Positions 1-5,522 of a stretch of DNA of 7,117 nucleotides are shown piece by piece. The DNA lies in NCBI GenBank assembly GCA_001789515.1, contig MFZT01000002.1:3452-10568 (forward strand), read 5' to 3'. Positions within the stretch are counted from its first letter, which is position 1. The number at the start of each line of letters is the position of its first letter. This DNA comes from Candidatus Roizmanbacteria bacterium RIFCSPHIGHO2_02_FULL_43_11 (lineage in GTDB: Bacteria; Patescibacteriota; Microgenomatia; UBA1406; HO2-37-13b). Both the position numbers and the translations under genes were made by a program. The notes below the pieces were generated by a model. The model saw only the letters and a list, made by a program, of their open reading frames with translations, searched no databases and was not told the DNA's origin.

Positions 1-109
1 TAATTTGCTCTCCATGGGCATCTATAAGCCTAAACTGCTCTCCCTGTATCCTCTCGTTAATAACGTGCTTAATTTGAATGCTTTTAGGCCTTCTTATTAC
101 TGATCTCAT
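1..109 (-). CDS. infC: Translation initiation factor IF-3, N-terminal part (runs off left edge)
   Basis: This is the N-terminal 36 codons of a gene that continues beyond the window. The minus strand reads a basic start (MRSVIRRPKS) followed by VINERIQGEQFRLIDAHGEQ. That matches the IF-3 N-domain opening, roughly 'R-I-N-x-x-I-R-x-x-x-V-R-L-I-D-x-x-G-E-Q'. IF-3 binds the 30S subunit, blocks early joining of 50S and proofreads initiator tRNA and start codon. The chosen start is the ATG at 107-109, inside the 3' end of thrS and in another frame, giving a 26-base overlap. No ATG, GTG or TTG lies in frame between the thrS stop and the conserved VINER segment. The one other candidate is an ATT at 77-79, just past the thrS stop; E. 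coli infC does start with AUU. The thrS-infC order strongly supports the identification. No Shine-Dalgarno sequence is visible, so translation is probably coupled to thrS. Confidence 0.88.
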   Translation of the reverse strand, partial: MRSVIRRPKSIQIKHVINERIQGEQFRLIDAHGEQI

Positions 110-1853
110 AGAGGATATTATCTTTAAAAGCGGAAAGGCTCATGAGGCCCTGATCAACTCCCTCTCGTGTGCGTACAGAAACATATAATTGTGCACCATC
201 TGAGGCTGATTTCTGCGCTTCAGTATCGCCAATTATACACATGTATGGAATTTTTTGCAATGTGTGATGACGAATTTTTGCTGAAACTGTTTTATTGTCA
301 GAGTCAAGGTCAGCACGAATACCGGCCTCCTGCAGCTGCGAATGAACCTTCTCTGCAAGATCAGCATGTTTTTCGCTGATCGGAATCACAGCCACTTGCA
401 CAGGCGAAAGCCACGTTGGAAACGCGCCCGCATAGTGCTCAATCAGAACGGACATAAAGCGCTCGATTGATCCCATGATCGCTGCATGGATCATCACAAT
501 ACGCTCTTCTTCGCCTGATTCGTTAATACAGAACAGATTAAATCTTTCCGGCATATTGATATCGAGTTGCATTGTTGCAACCTGCCATTCACGACCCAGA
601 GAGTCATGAGATATAAAATCGATTTTAGGGCCATAGAAGGCCGCTTCACCAATTCCTTCATAAAAATCAGCACCATTTTTCTTAAGGAGTGTGCGGAGTT
701 TTTCCTCAGCTGTTTGCCATTGATCCTCGCTGCCAAGATAGGCATCCATCCCTACAGGATCATGCAGAGATAACCTAATTTTGAGTGGAAAATTAAGTGC
801 CTCATAAAAATGATTCACAATATCCCAAATTGCAAGAGCCTCATCCTCAATCTGTGAAACGCGACAAAAGACGTGAGCATCATCCTGTGTAATGCATCGT
901 ACGCGCGATAGGCCCGACAGCTCCCCTGTTTGTTCATCACGGTAGACCATCGTAGTTTCCGCATAACGCTGGGGTAAGTCTCGGTAACTGCGCATCTCTG
1001 CAGCGTAAATTTGAGTATGATGGGGACAGTTCATTGGCTTCATGGCGAAGAGGTGTCCTTCACGAGTTTGAATTTTAAACAACTCATCTGAGAACTTCTC
1101 CCAATGACCACTTTTTTCGTATAGATCCTTCTTTGTAATGTGCGGAATTGCTACTTTCTGATAGCCTTTCTCTTTCCTAAGGCTCCAGATATAGTCATCA
1201 AGAAGCGTTCGGATAAGCGTGCCCTTTGGTGTCCAGAGTGGCAACCCTGCCCCGACTAAATCGGAAAATGTGAAAAGGCCAAGCTGTCTGCCTAAAATTT
1301 TATGATCTCGCTTCCTTGCTTCCTCAAGCGTATGCAAATGCTTCTCTAGTTCCTCTGCAGTGGGAAATGCTGTCCCGTAAATACGCGTAAGCATCTTATT
1401 TTTTTCATCACCTCGCCAGTATGCCCCCGCGACAGATAAAAGTTTAAAATTCTGGAGTTCCTGAGATGGCTTCTCAACGTGGCCCATCTTACATAGGTCA
1501 AGAAAATCTCCAGGATTATTTGTCAGAAGCTTTTTTCCGTCCTGGGCAAACTCTTCAAGCAATTCAAGCTTATAAGGATTATCCTTAAAAAGCTCTCGTG
1601 CCTTCTCTGGAGTAACCTCATTGAATACAAACTCCTTCCACTGTGGGAGGAGTTCGTGCATCCGCTTTTCAATCATCGGAAGGTCTGCTTCTGAGATTTT
1701 TATGTCTCCAAAGTCAAAATCCTGATAAAAACCATTCTCGATGGATGGCCCAATAGCATTATGGGTGCCAGGCCATAAATCCTTAACAGCCTTTGCAAGC
1801 AAATGGGCGCATGAGTGGCGCACATTGTTAAGATATTCCTGATTATCGCTCAT
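84..1853 (-). CDS. thrS: Threonyl-tRNA synthetase lacking the TGS domain
   Basis: Class II aminoacyl-tRNA synthetase that charges tRNA-Thr in the cytoplasm. It has 589 residues against about 640 in E. coli, and the difference is the missing N-terminal TGS domain: the protein opens directly in the N2 editing domain. The editing-site residues are present: H13 and H17 (HSCAH) and C121/H125 (CKMGH). In the catalytic core I see the zinc ligands C276 (MNCPHH), H327 (QDDAH) and H456 (MIH), motif 2 with R305 and R317, and motif 3 (GSIERF, R465). The HG-type anticodon-binding domain follows from PTWLSPVQVAVIP to the end. Motif 3 reads MIHAAIMGS where E. coli has MIHRAILGS. The start is M at 1851-1853. 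The frame stays open for 17 more codons upstream, but those codons cover the promoter and match nothing in the family. infC overlaps the 3' end. The sequence appears intact. Confidence 0.97.
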   Translation of the reverse strand: MSDNQEYLNNVRHSCAHLLAKAVKDLWPGTHNAIGPSIENGFYQDFDFGDIKISEADLPMIEKRMHELLPQWKEFVFNEVTPEKARELFKDNPYKLELLEEFAQDGKKLLTNNPGDFLDLCKMGHVEKPSQELQNFKLLSVAGAYWRGDEKNKMLTRIYGTAFPTAEELEKHLHTLEEARKRDHKILGRQLGLFTFSDLVGAGLPLWTPKGTLIRTLLDDYIWSLRKEKGYQKVAIPHITKKDLYEKSGHWEKFSDELFKIQTREGHLFAMKPMNCPHHTQIYAAEMRSYRDLPQRYAETTMVYRDEQTGELSGLSRVRCITQDDAHVFCRVSQIEDEALAIWDIVNHFYEALNFPLKIRLSLHDPVGMDAYLGSEDQWQTAEEKLRTLLKKNGADFYEGIGEAAFYGPKIDFISHDSLGREWQVATMQLDINMPERFNLFCINESGEEERIVMIHAAIMGSIERFMSVLIEHYAGAFPTWLSPVQVAVIPISEKHADLAEKVHSQLQEAGIRADLDSDNKTVSAKIRHHTLQKIPYMCIIGDTEAQKSASDGAQLYVSVRTREGVDQGLMSLSAFKDNILYEISNKKA

Positions 1854-1860
1854 GGTGAGT

Positions 1861-1889
1861 ATTATAGTATAACTGGCAGAACTAGTGAA
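1861..1889 (-). promoter_or_regulatory. thrS promoter, predicted leaderless
   Basis: On the minus strand a perfect TATAAT lies at 1861-1866. TTCACT (4 of 6 to TTGACA) lies at 1884-1889 with a 17-base spacer. Only seven bases separate the -10 box from the thrS ATG, which puts the expected transcription start on or next to the A of the start codon. The -35 region overlaps a tandem 8-base repeat (tagtgaaa twice on the plus strand, 1883-1898). Confidence 0.7.
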
Positions 1890-1940
1890 ATAGTGAAATG
1901 ACAAATCGTCTCTAGACCTCCGTGAGAAAGAATGTTTGCA

Positions 1941-2480
1941 TTACGAACCATCACTTTGGTATTTTACAACCAGTTTATCGACAAGGCTTATGAGTTGTCT
2001 AACACGATATGGCGGCGTATATGGAGTTATGGTGACAGGTGGCACTCTTTCCTGCCCGTATACCTCGTAAAACTGCTCGTCCTGAAGGCCAAAACAATAA
2101 CCACTAGACGGATCTGTTACTGGAGAAAAGCGGATGTAAGCTTCATCGGGAGGTGTATGGAGAGGGTTTCGTGTATTCAGTTTAAATGATTTAATCATCA
2201 GTTCAATGCAGTATAATCCAGACACCTCAGCTGCATATAAATATGGTGTTACTGAAAACTGCAATTCCTGCAGCCATATACCAGGAAAATAAAGTGAGAC
2301 TGTATCATCAATTAGTCTAAACCTGTTTGCAGCTCCTCTGCGTATGAAGGCACCACCAGTATCTTCGGGCAGAAAAAACAACAGCGTTGCTAAATCACTG
2401 AAAAACCGGCTCTGCTCACTGACAATTATTGCTTTTCTCTGCTGCTCGTGTCTTATGCGCCTCTCGGCAAACTTGCTCAT
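1941..2480 (-). CDS. Hypothetical protein, 179 aa
   Basis: I do not recognise this protein. It opens with a charged, probably helical segment (residues 1-30, with AERRIRHEQQRK). A hydrophobic stretch follows (about 29-37, DLATLLFFL), too short for a confident membrane helix. The rest is a mixed region rich in aromatics and prolines (residues 40-160, for example VSLYFPGIWLQEL and YGQERVPPVTITPYTPPY) that looks like a beta-rich globular fold. There is no signal peptide, no cysteine pair pattern and no catalytic motif that I can name. The start ATG at 2478-2480 is supported by a promoter just upstream. The gene ends 87 bases before the thrS start, and thrS has its own promoter. Codon use resembles the neighbours, and the long uninterrupted frame with a promoter argues that it is real. 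Confidence 0.78.
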   Translation of the reverse strand: MSKFAERRIRHEQQRKAIIVSEQSRFFSDLATLLFFLPEDTGGAFIRRGAANRFRLIDDTVSLYFPGIWLQELQFSVTPYLYAAEVSGLYCIELMIKSFKLNTRNPLHTPPDEAYIRFSPVTDPSSGYCFGLQDEQFYEVYGQERVPPVTITPYTPPYRVRQLISLVDKLVVKYQSDGS

Positions 2481-2495
2481 CGTGAATACTGCGGG

Positions 2496-2524
2496 ATTCT
2501 AACATAAGTCGATTCCGAAAGCAA
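2496..2524 (-). promoter_or_regulatory. Promoter of the 179-aa hypothetical gene
   Basis: On the minus strand an extended -10 element (TG-T-TAGAAT) has its hexamer at 2496-2501. TTGCTT at 2519-2524 is a weak -35 with a 17-base spacer. The start codon is 15 bases past the -10 box, so the predicted leader is only about 9 bases, with no Shine-Dalgarno sequence. Confidence 0.5.
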
Positions 2525-2563
2525 TTTTAGAATCTGGAGTTTCTCCGAGGGCTATTATTCGTG

Positions 2564-2579
2564 GGTTATGTCCATAACC
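2564..2579. repeat. Short perfect inverted repeat (7-bp arms)
   Basis: ggttatg-tc-cataacc forms two perfect 7-base arms around a 2-base centre. It lies 10 bases past the 3' end of tRNA-Val and about 40 bases upstream of the promoter of the 179-aa gene. It is AT-leaning with no U-run on either strand, so it is not a typical intrinsic terminator. It could be a protein-binding site or a 3' processing or end hairpin for the tRNA transcript. Confidence 0.55.
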
Positions 2580-2589
2580 GTTTATCCTG

Positions 2590-2663
2590 TGGTCGCTACA
2601 GGACTTGAACCTGTGACCTTTGCAATGTCAATGCAACGCTCTAGCCAGCTGAGCTAAGCGACC
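2590..2663 (-). tRNA. tRNA-Val (anticodon GAC)
   Basis: A complete cloverleaf reads on the minus strand. The acceptor is GGTCGCT paired with AGCGACC, with discriminator A. The D arm is AGCTCAGCTGGCTAGAGC. The anticodon stem is TTGCA/TGCAA around loop TTGACAT, giving anticodon GAC at 2627-2629, which reads GUC/GUU valine codons. The T arm is ACAGG-TTCAAGT-CCTGT. The 3' CCA is not encoded: the bases after the discriminator are CAG. A promoter lies about 12 bases upstream. Confidence 0.95.
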
Positions 2664-2674
2664 AGCTAGGTGGC

Positions 2675-2703
2675 ATTATACAAGGAGAGATAAACCAATG
2701 CAA
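2675..2703 (-). promoter_or_regulatory. tRNA-Val promoter
   Basis: TATAAT lies at 2675-2680 on the minus strand, 11 bases before the mature tRNA 5' end, so the 5' leader would be about 5 bases. The -35 is TTGCAT at 2698-2703 with a 17-base spacer. This -35 falls inside the decayed tRNA fragment, in what was its anticodon stem. Confidence 0.65.
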
Positions 2704-2720
2704 CGCTCTACCAAACTACA
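2696..2720 (-). pseudogene. Decayed tRNA fragment upstream of tRNA-Val
   Basis: The 15 bases caatgcaacgctcta at 2696-2710 are identical to 2629-2643 inside tRNA-Val. Read on the minus strand, the fragment looks like TAGTTTGG-TAGAGC-GTTGCATTG, a D-loop GG, the 3' side of a D stem and the 5' side of an anticodon stem. The partner strand of the anticodon stem, the T arm and the acceptor are missing, so no functional tRNA can form. It is best read as the 5'-half remnant of a duplicated tRNA gene. Confidence 0.55.
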
Positions 2721-2768
2721 CCTGAAGCCGCACGGCAAAAACCTTCAGCAAAAAAACACCAAACTGAA

Positions 2769-3023
2769 TTAGAAGCACTCGGAAGCTCTTCCTCTCAAGA
2801 TCCGGATAAGGCAGTCCAACCTACCAGTTTGCTGTCCTCCACCCTGCCCTGTTCCCTGATATTGATACCCTGCTCCGCGAGGCATTGAGTATGCATCAGA
2901 GGCTGTCTGGATCTTGCCGGCAAGAACATACATGCCGATAAATATGCCCACAAGTAGCGATAAAATTGAAACTAAAAGCATTCGTGCTTGAGCATCACTC
3001 AGGTCTGTTGATTTCTTTGCCAT
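2769..3023 (-). CDS. Small single-pass membrane protein, 84 aa
   Basis: I do not recognise a named family. The protein begins with a short hydrophilic N-terminus (MAKKSTDLSDAQAR) and then has one clear transmembrane helix at about residues 15-35 (LLVSILSLLVGIFIGMYVLAG). A polar tail rich in Gly, Gln and Tyr follows (GAGYQYQGTGQGGGQQTG, 50-67), and it ends in a short basic stretch. By charge, the tail may face outside, but the topology is uncertain. No lipobox or cleavable-signal pattern is convincing. The start at 3021-3023 is supported by a good promoter 26 bases upstream. It lies alone between the DUF5660-like gene and tRNA-Val. Low-complexity composition makes homology inference weak. Confidence 0.7.
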   Translation of the reverse strand: MAKKSTDLSDAQARMLLVSILSLLVGIFIGMYVLAGKIQTASDAYSMPRGAGYQYQGTGQGGGQQTGRLDCLIRILRGRASECF

Positions 3024-3049
3024 AGATATTAAGAATTGCTAATAACTTC

Positions 3050-3079
3050 ATATTAACCCTTCCTAACTAGGTGTGTCAA
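3050..3079 (-). promoter_or_regulatory. Promoter of the 84-aa membrane protein gene
   Basis: On the minus strand a perfect TTGACA lies at 3074-3079. TAATAT (4 of 6 to TATAAT) lies at 3050-3055 with an 18-base spacer. The predicted leader is about 19 bases and contains no Shine-Dalgarno sequence. Confidence 0.6.
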
Positions 3080-3122
3080 TAAGCAGAATTACCAACAGAT
3101 GGAACGAAATGAGAGAAGGAAA

Positions 3123-3686
3123 TCATCCAACGCTTCGAGCAAGTTGTTGCTCCTGAGAAAGAGAATATTGAGTTCCAAGCTTTTTTGTACGTACAGCGTA
3201 GGCTGAGCCCCGCTTAGCCTTCTTCGATTGCATGGCCATGAGCCAAGTCTTAGCCTCACCAACCTTAGCTTTGATTCCTCGCAGGTATTGAAGCATAAGC
3301 TCGTAATAGCGGACGTGGTACACACCGATACGCGAAGGAAGTGCCTGCATGGTCGCACGCTCTATTTTTGAAACCTCCTCGCTTACACCTGCGCTGTAGG
3401 CTTTTATTTCACGAACTTCCCTTTGAATAGCTGCGATTGTCTCCTGAATGGCTCTGATTTCATCTCGTTTAAGATGAGTCTCCTGATACGAATCCTTACT
3501 AAAAGCAACGACTTCCCTATTTATAGGTCCCCTCCTTTGGGCCTGAGCAAAACGACCTTCGAACGCATCCTTCTGACGCAGAATATCTTGAGCAATAGCA
3601 TCACCAGTACTCCCAACATTACGAAGAACCTCCTGCGGGTTTGTATATGTTACGGGCTTCTTTTGAGCCTGACTCTGCATTGTCAT
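3123..3686 (-). CDS. DUF5660-like coiled-coil protein, 187 aa
   Basis: Function unknown. The N-terminal third is polar and probably disordered or helical. Residues about 70-115 form a charged heptad-like helix (EIRAIQETIAAIQREVREIK), probably a coiled coil. The C-terminal part has the pattern I recall for DUF5660, a family seen in Patescibacteria: GVYHVRYYELMLQYL at about 121-135, then AKTWLMAMQSKKAKRGS, and a final LGTQYSLSQEQQLARSVG ending in the typical 'AR-S-x-G' terminus. That assignment is from memory and needs a profile search. There is no signal peptide or membrane segment, so it is likely cytoplasmic. The start is ATG at 3684-3686; a second in-frame ATG two codons later (3678-3680) is also possible. 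It follows trigger factor by 16 bases but has its own promoter across the tig stop codon. Confidence 0.85.
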   Translation of the reverse strand: MTMQSQAQKKPVTYTNPQEVLRNVGSTGDAIAQDILRQKDAFEGRFAQAQRRGPINREVVAFSKDSYQETHLKRDEIRAIQETIAAIQREVREIKAYSAGVSEEVSKIERATMQALPSRIGVYHVRYYELMLQYLRGIKAKVGEAKTWLMAMQSKKAKRGSAYAVRTKKLGTQYSLSQEQQLARSVG

Positions 3687-3696
3687 ATTGTGGCGT

Positions 3697-3725
3697 ATTA
3701 TACTATGAGCTCCCTAAAAAATCAA
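3697..3725 (-). promoter_or_regulatory. Promoter of the DUF5660-like gene, overlapping the tig stop
   Basis: On the minus strand a perfect TATAAT lies at 3697-3702, directly after the tig TAG. TTGATT (4 of 6) lies at 3720-3725 inside the tig coding end, with a 17-base spacer. Ten bases separate the -10 box from the ATG, so a leader of about 1-4 bases is expected. Confidence 0.65.
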
Positions 3726-4563
3726 TGATTTTCTGCTTTCTGATCATTGCACTGTACATATATGAATTTTTCTCAGCCTCGTGTCGATCCTTTTCAGGAA
3801 GTTTCTTAAGCAATGTGTCAATTTCCTCCTTCTCAACAGTGATGTTTTCCTTATCTCCAATCTCATTGAGCGCAAACTCAAGCTTATACGTATCAATAAT
3901 ATCCTTTGTAAATTCCTCCTTAATCTTATCCTGTGTGATTTGTCGAGATCGCAGATACGCATCGATTGTAAGACCAATTTTGCGCACATCATCCACAAGA
4001 CGCGAGAGTCGTTGTGTAATCTCCTCGTCAATAATGAGTGGGGACAGCTCGATTTGAGTTTTGTCAATAAGTGACCTAAGAACAGCATTCAAAAACTTCT
4101 CCCTTTTTTTGACTGAAGCTGCGTCAGTCTTCTCGTCCTTACCAGGTACCCAAATGTTGTCCTTTTTCGTCTCAGCACGAATATCGGCGATAATTTTTTT
4201 GTAATCTGGAAGGGTAACCCTTGGCTCAATGGCGATGGATATATTGATAACCCAATCCTCATCTTCCTTAGCGTTCTTAAGCTCAATCTTAGGTGAGATA
4301 AAGGGGCGAAGCGAATCCTTCTCAAGGATTTTCTGGTAGACATCTGAAACAAGATCCTGCAGAAGTTGATCATAGATACTTTCATGCCCTATTGTTTTAC
4401 TAACCATTTCAAGTGGAGCTTTGCCCTTACGAAATCCCTCTATGTCTGCAGTCTGAGAGATTTTCTTAAGTGCAGTATCATATCGAACCTTAATGTCTTG
4501 GGCAGGGATGACTACCTCGTAAAGAGCTGTCCTTTTTTCCTCGGAAATCTTTGTTGTATTCAT
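3703..4563 (-). CDS. tig: Trigger factor without PPIase domain
   Basis: Ribosome-associated chaperone that meets nascent chains at the exit tunnel. The N-terminal ribosome-binding domain is clear: the signature GFRKGKAP sits at residues 43-50, the same place as in E. coli, and the domain runs to the VTLPDYKKI linker at about 116-124. The protein has 286 residues against about 430 in E. coli. What is missing is the FKBP-type PPIase domain, which in E. coli covers roughly 150-245. Here a short charged linker (residues 125-155) leads directly into the helical SurA-like C-terminal domain, from about 156 (FLNAVLRSLIDKTQIELSPLIIDEEI) to the end. Chaperone function should remain but not proline isomerisation. 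The start at 4561-4563 is supported by a promoter four bases upstream and by the normal N-terminal length. There is no frameshift or sign of recent decay. Confidence 0.93.
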   Translation of the reverse strand: MNTTKISEEKRTALYEVVIPAQDIKVRYDTALKKISQTADIEGFRKGKAPLEMVSKTIGHESIYDQLLQDLVSDVYQKILEKDSLRPFISPKIELKNAKEDEDWVINISIAIEPRVTLPDYKKIIADIRAETKKDNIWVPGKDEKTDAASVKKREKFLNAVLRSLIDKTQIELSPLIIDEEITQRLSRLVDDVRKIGLTIDAYLRSRQITQDKIKEEFTKDIIDTYKLEFALNEIGDKENITVEKEEIDTLLKKLPEKDRHEAEKNSYMYSAMIRKQKIIDFLGSS

Positions 4564-4567
4564 AATG

Positions 4568-4595
4568 TTTATATAGACCTATAGAACAAAATCAA
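4568..4595 (-). promoter_or_regulatory. tig promoter, predicted leaderless
   Basis: On the minus strand TATAAA lies at 4568-4573, with an overlapping alternative TATATA at 4570-4575. TTGATT lies at 4590-4595, 16 bases from TATAAA. Only four bases (or six) separate the -10 from the ATG, so transcription should begin at or next to the start codon. Confidence 0.55.
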
Positions 4596-4604
4596 TGCTG
4601 AAAG

Positions 4605-4686
4605 TGCCAGGAGAGGGAATCGAACCCACACACCTTGCGGTACAGGATCCTAAATCCTGCGCGTCTACCATTTCCGCCATCCTGGC
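4605..4686 (-). tRNA. tRNA-Leu (anticodon UAG)
   Basis: A class II tRNA with a long variable arm. The acceptor is GCCAGGA/TCCTGGC with discriminator A. The anticodon stem is CAGGA/TCCTG around loop TTTAGGA, giving anticodon TAG at 4650-4652, which reads CUN leucine codons. The variable arm is about TACCGCAAGGTGT. The T arm is TGTGGG-TTCGATT-CCCTC-like. The 3' CCA is not encoded. Confidence 0.95.
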
Positions 4687-4745
4687 AATAAACCTCTGGA
4701 GTGGAATCTCGCTTCCAACGGCACATTCTCGCAACTTCTGAGCTC

Positions 4746-4754
4746 ATTATATCA
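4746..4754 (-). promoter_or_regulatory. tRNA-Leu promoter (extended -10)
   Basis: TG-A-TATAAT on the minus strand is a full extended -10 element; the hexamer is at 4746-4751. It overlaps the TGA stop of the upstream hydrolase gene. The -35 position (TTCGAA at 4769-4774) is poor. The predicted 5' leader of the pre-tRNA is about 53 bases and contains a small TGGAA/TTCCA hairpin (4702-4717). Confidence 0.6.
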
Positions 4755-5327
4755 CAACACAGAGAGCCTTCGAAGACGAGTTTCCTCCTCCTCAAAGGCA
4801 TGTATATACGCCAAAACCTTAGGTGCCCATGTTTGTGAACCTCCGGCATAACGCGGCCCAATGTCATGTACAGATTGAGCTCCTCGCATAATATACCGTG
4901 TATGCAAAGCCTCACCAACAATTGAGATCCCATGCTTCCATGAATCAAAGTATATACGGCCTCCACCCCACCCAAACGGGTTATAGGAATCACGAATCAA
5001 TGCCTGTCCAAAACCAGACTCAACACCAGCAATAGCTGGCAGCATATATGGTTCAAGGCTATTTTTTCGCGCAGCATACACAAAGTACTCCGCCTCTTGA
5101 GCGAGAGGCGAACCGTAGCGATGAAGAACCACACGGATCGCTAGTGCAGGAAGATAATTGTCATTTTGACTCATGAGGCCAGCTTCCTCACTACCACCTC
5201 GCAACTGCGAGACCTCAAAAATCCTGGCTGATGAATCAGCCGTCTTTTCATAGCCATACGCTGGTGCAATTACTCCGAACAGGTAGAAAGCAACAGCTAT
5301 AATAAATATCTGAGTAAGTTTTTTCAT
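4752..5327 (-). CDS. Secreted lysozyme/glucosaminidase-like protein
   Basis: A predicted exported peptidoglycan-hydrolase-like protein of 191 residues. The N-terminus is a classical signal peptide: KK, a hydrophobic core at about 6-21, and a likely cleavage after G25 (AYG). The C-terminal part resembles the lysozyme-like glucosaminidase fold. A helix with LPAIAGVESGFGQ carries a candidate catalytic glutamate, E103. It is followed by SYNPFGWGGG (114-123), FDSWKHGISIVGEAL and a late YAGGSQTWAPKVLAYIHAFE. The order matches the protein encoded at 5559-6152, so the two are paralogues. The family assignment comes from motif pattern, not a search, and activity is unproven. The start at 5325-5327 gives a good signal peptide. 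The gene has a strong promoter but a ~160-base structured leader, unlike its neighbours. The expected site of action is the cell wall, for growth, division or attack on other cells. Confidence 0.82.
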   Translation of the reverse strand: MKKLTQIFIIAVAFYLFGVIAPAYGYEKTADSSARIFEVSQLRGGSEEAGLMSQNDNYLPALAIRVVLHRYGSPLAQEAEYFVYAARKNSLEPYMLPAIAGVESGFGQALIRDSYNPFGWGGGRIYFDSWKHGISIVGEALHTRYIMRGAQSVHDIGPRYAGGSQTWAPKVLAYIHAFEEEETRLRRLSVL

Positions 5328-5487
5328 AATGACACATCTACTAACATTGGTCCCTAAAGCAGTTGAGCTTGAGGTACCAAGGCATAAGATCTGTCAGTGT
5401 GCTATGAAGAGAGGATGAATATGGTCTGATGAGTCTATAAACAAGATGGGAGCCTGTCCTTACGTGAAGTGCAGACCCCCATCCGTG
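5328..5487 (-). promoter_or_regulatory. Long structured 5' leader (or overlapping small RNA)
   Basis: From the predicted start at about 5487 to the ATG at 5327 there are about 160 untranslated bases. Hairpin 1 spans 5445-5483: 12 consecutive pairs (two of them G-U) between GATGGGGGTCTG and CAGGCTCCCATC with a 15-base loop. Hairpin 2 spans 5347-5380: TTGGTACCTCAAGC against GCTTTAGGGACCAA, 14 positions with two mismatches and a 6-base loop. The 64 bases between them form no strong stem that I can see. Hairpin 2 is not followed by a U-run, so it is not an intrinsic terminator, and it ends about 20 bases before the start codon. I recognise no known riboswitch, 6S or SRP signature. No credible protein is encoded: an open frame of 61 codons here starts inside the promoter. 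Confidence 0.6.
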
Positions 5488-5493
5488 GAGAAA

Positions 5494-5522
5494 AGTATAG
5501 CATAGGACTATAGGTTTGTCAA
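5494..5522 (-). promoter_or_regulatory. Strong promoter of the secreted hydrolase gene
   Basis: On the minus strand a perfect TTGACA at 5517-5522 is followed by a 17-base spacer and TATACT at 5494-5499. The -10 is extended (TG-C-TATACT). This is the best sigma-70-type promoter in the window. Transcription should start near 5487. Confidence 0.82.

Noticed and set aside
1854..1904. A 17-codon N-terminal extension of thrS
   Set aside because: It is in frame but covers the TATAAT and -35 region and matches no ThrRS N-terminus.
1932..2189. An 85-codon plus-strand frame
   Set aside because: It is antisense to the 179-aa gene, which has a promoter and a longer frame.
2722..2757. Possible intrinsic terminator after the 84-aa gene
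   Set aside because: On the minus strand the T-run comes before the CTGAA/TTCAG hairpin, which also has a 7-base bulge. The order is wrong for an intrinsic terminator.
5328..5500. SRP (4.5S), 6S or c-di-AMP riboswitch identity for the leader
   Set aside because: I could not find the SRP GGAA-tetraloop motif, a long 6S-like duplex with central bubble, or the conserved c-di-AMP riboswitch core.
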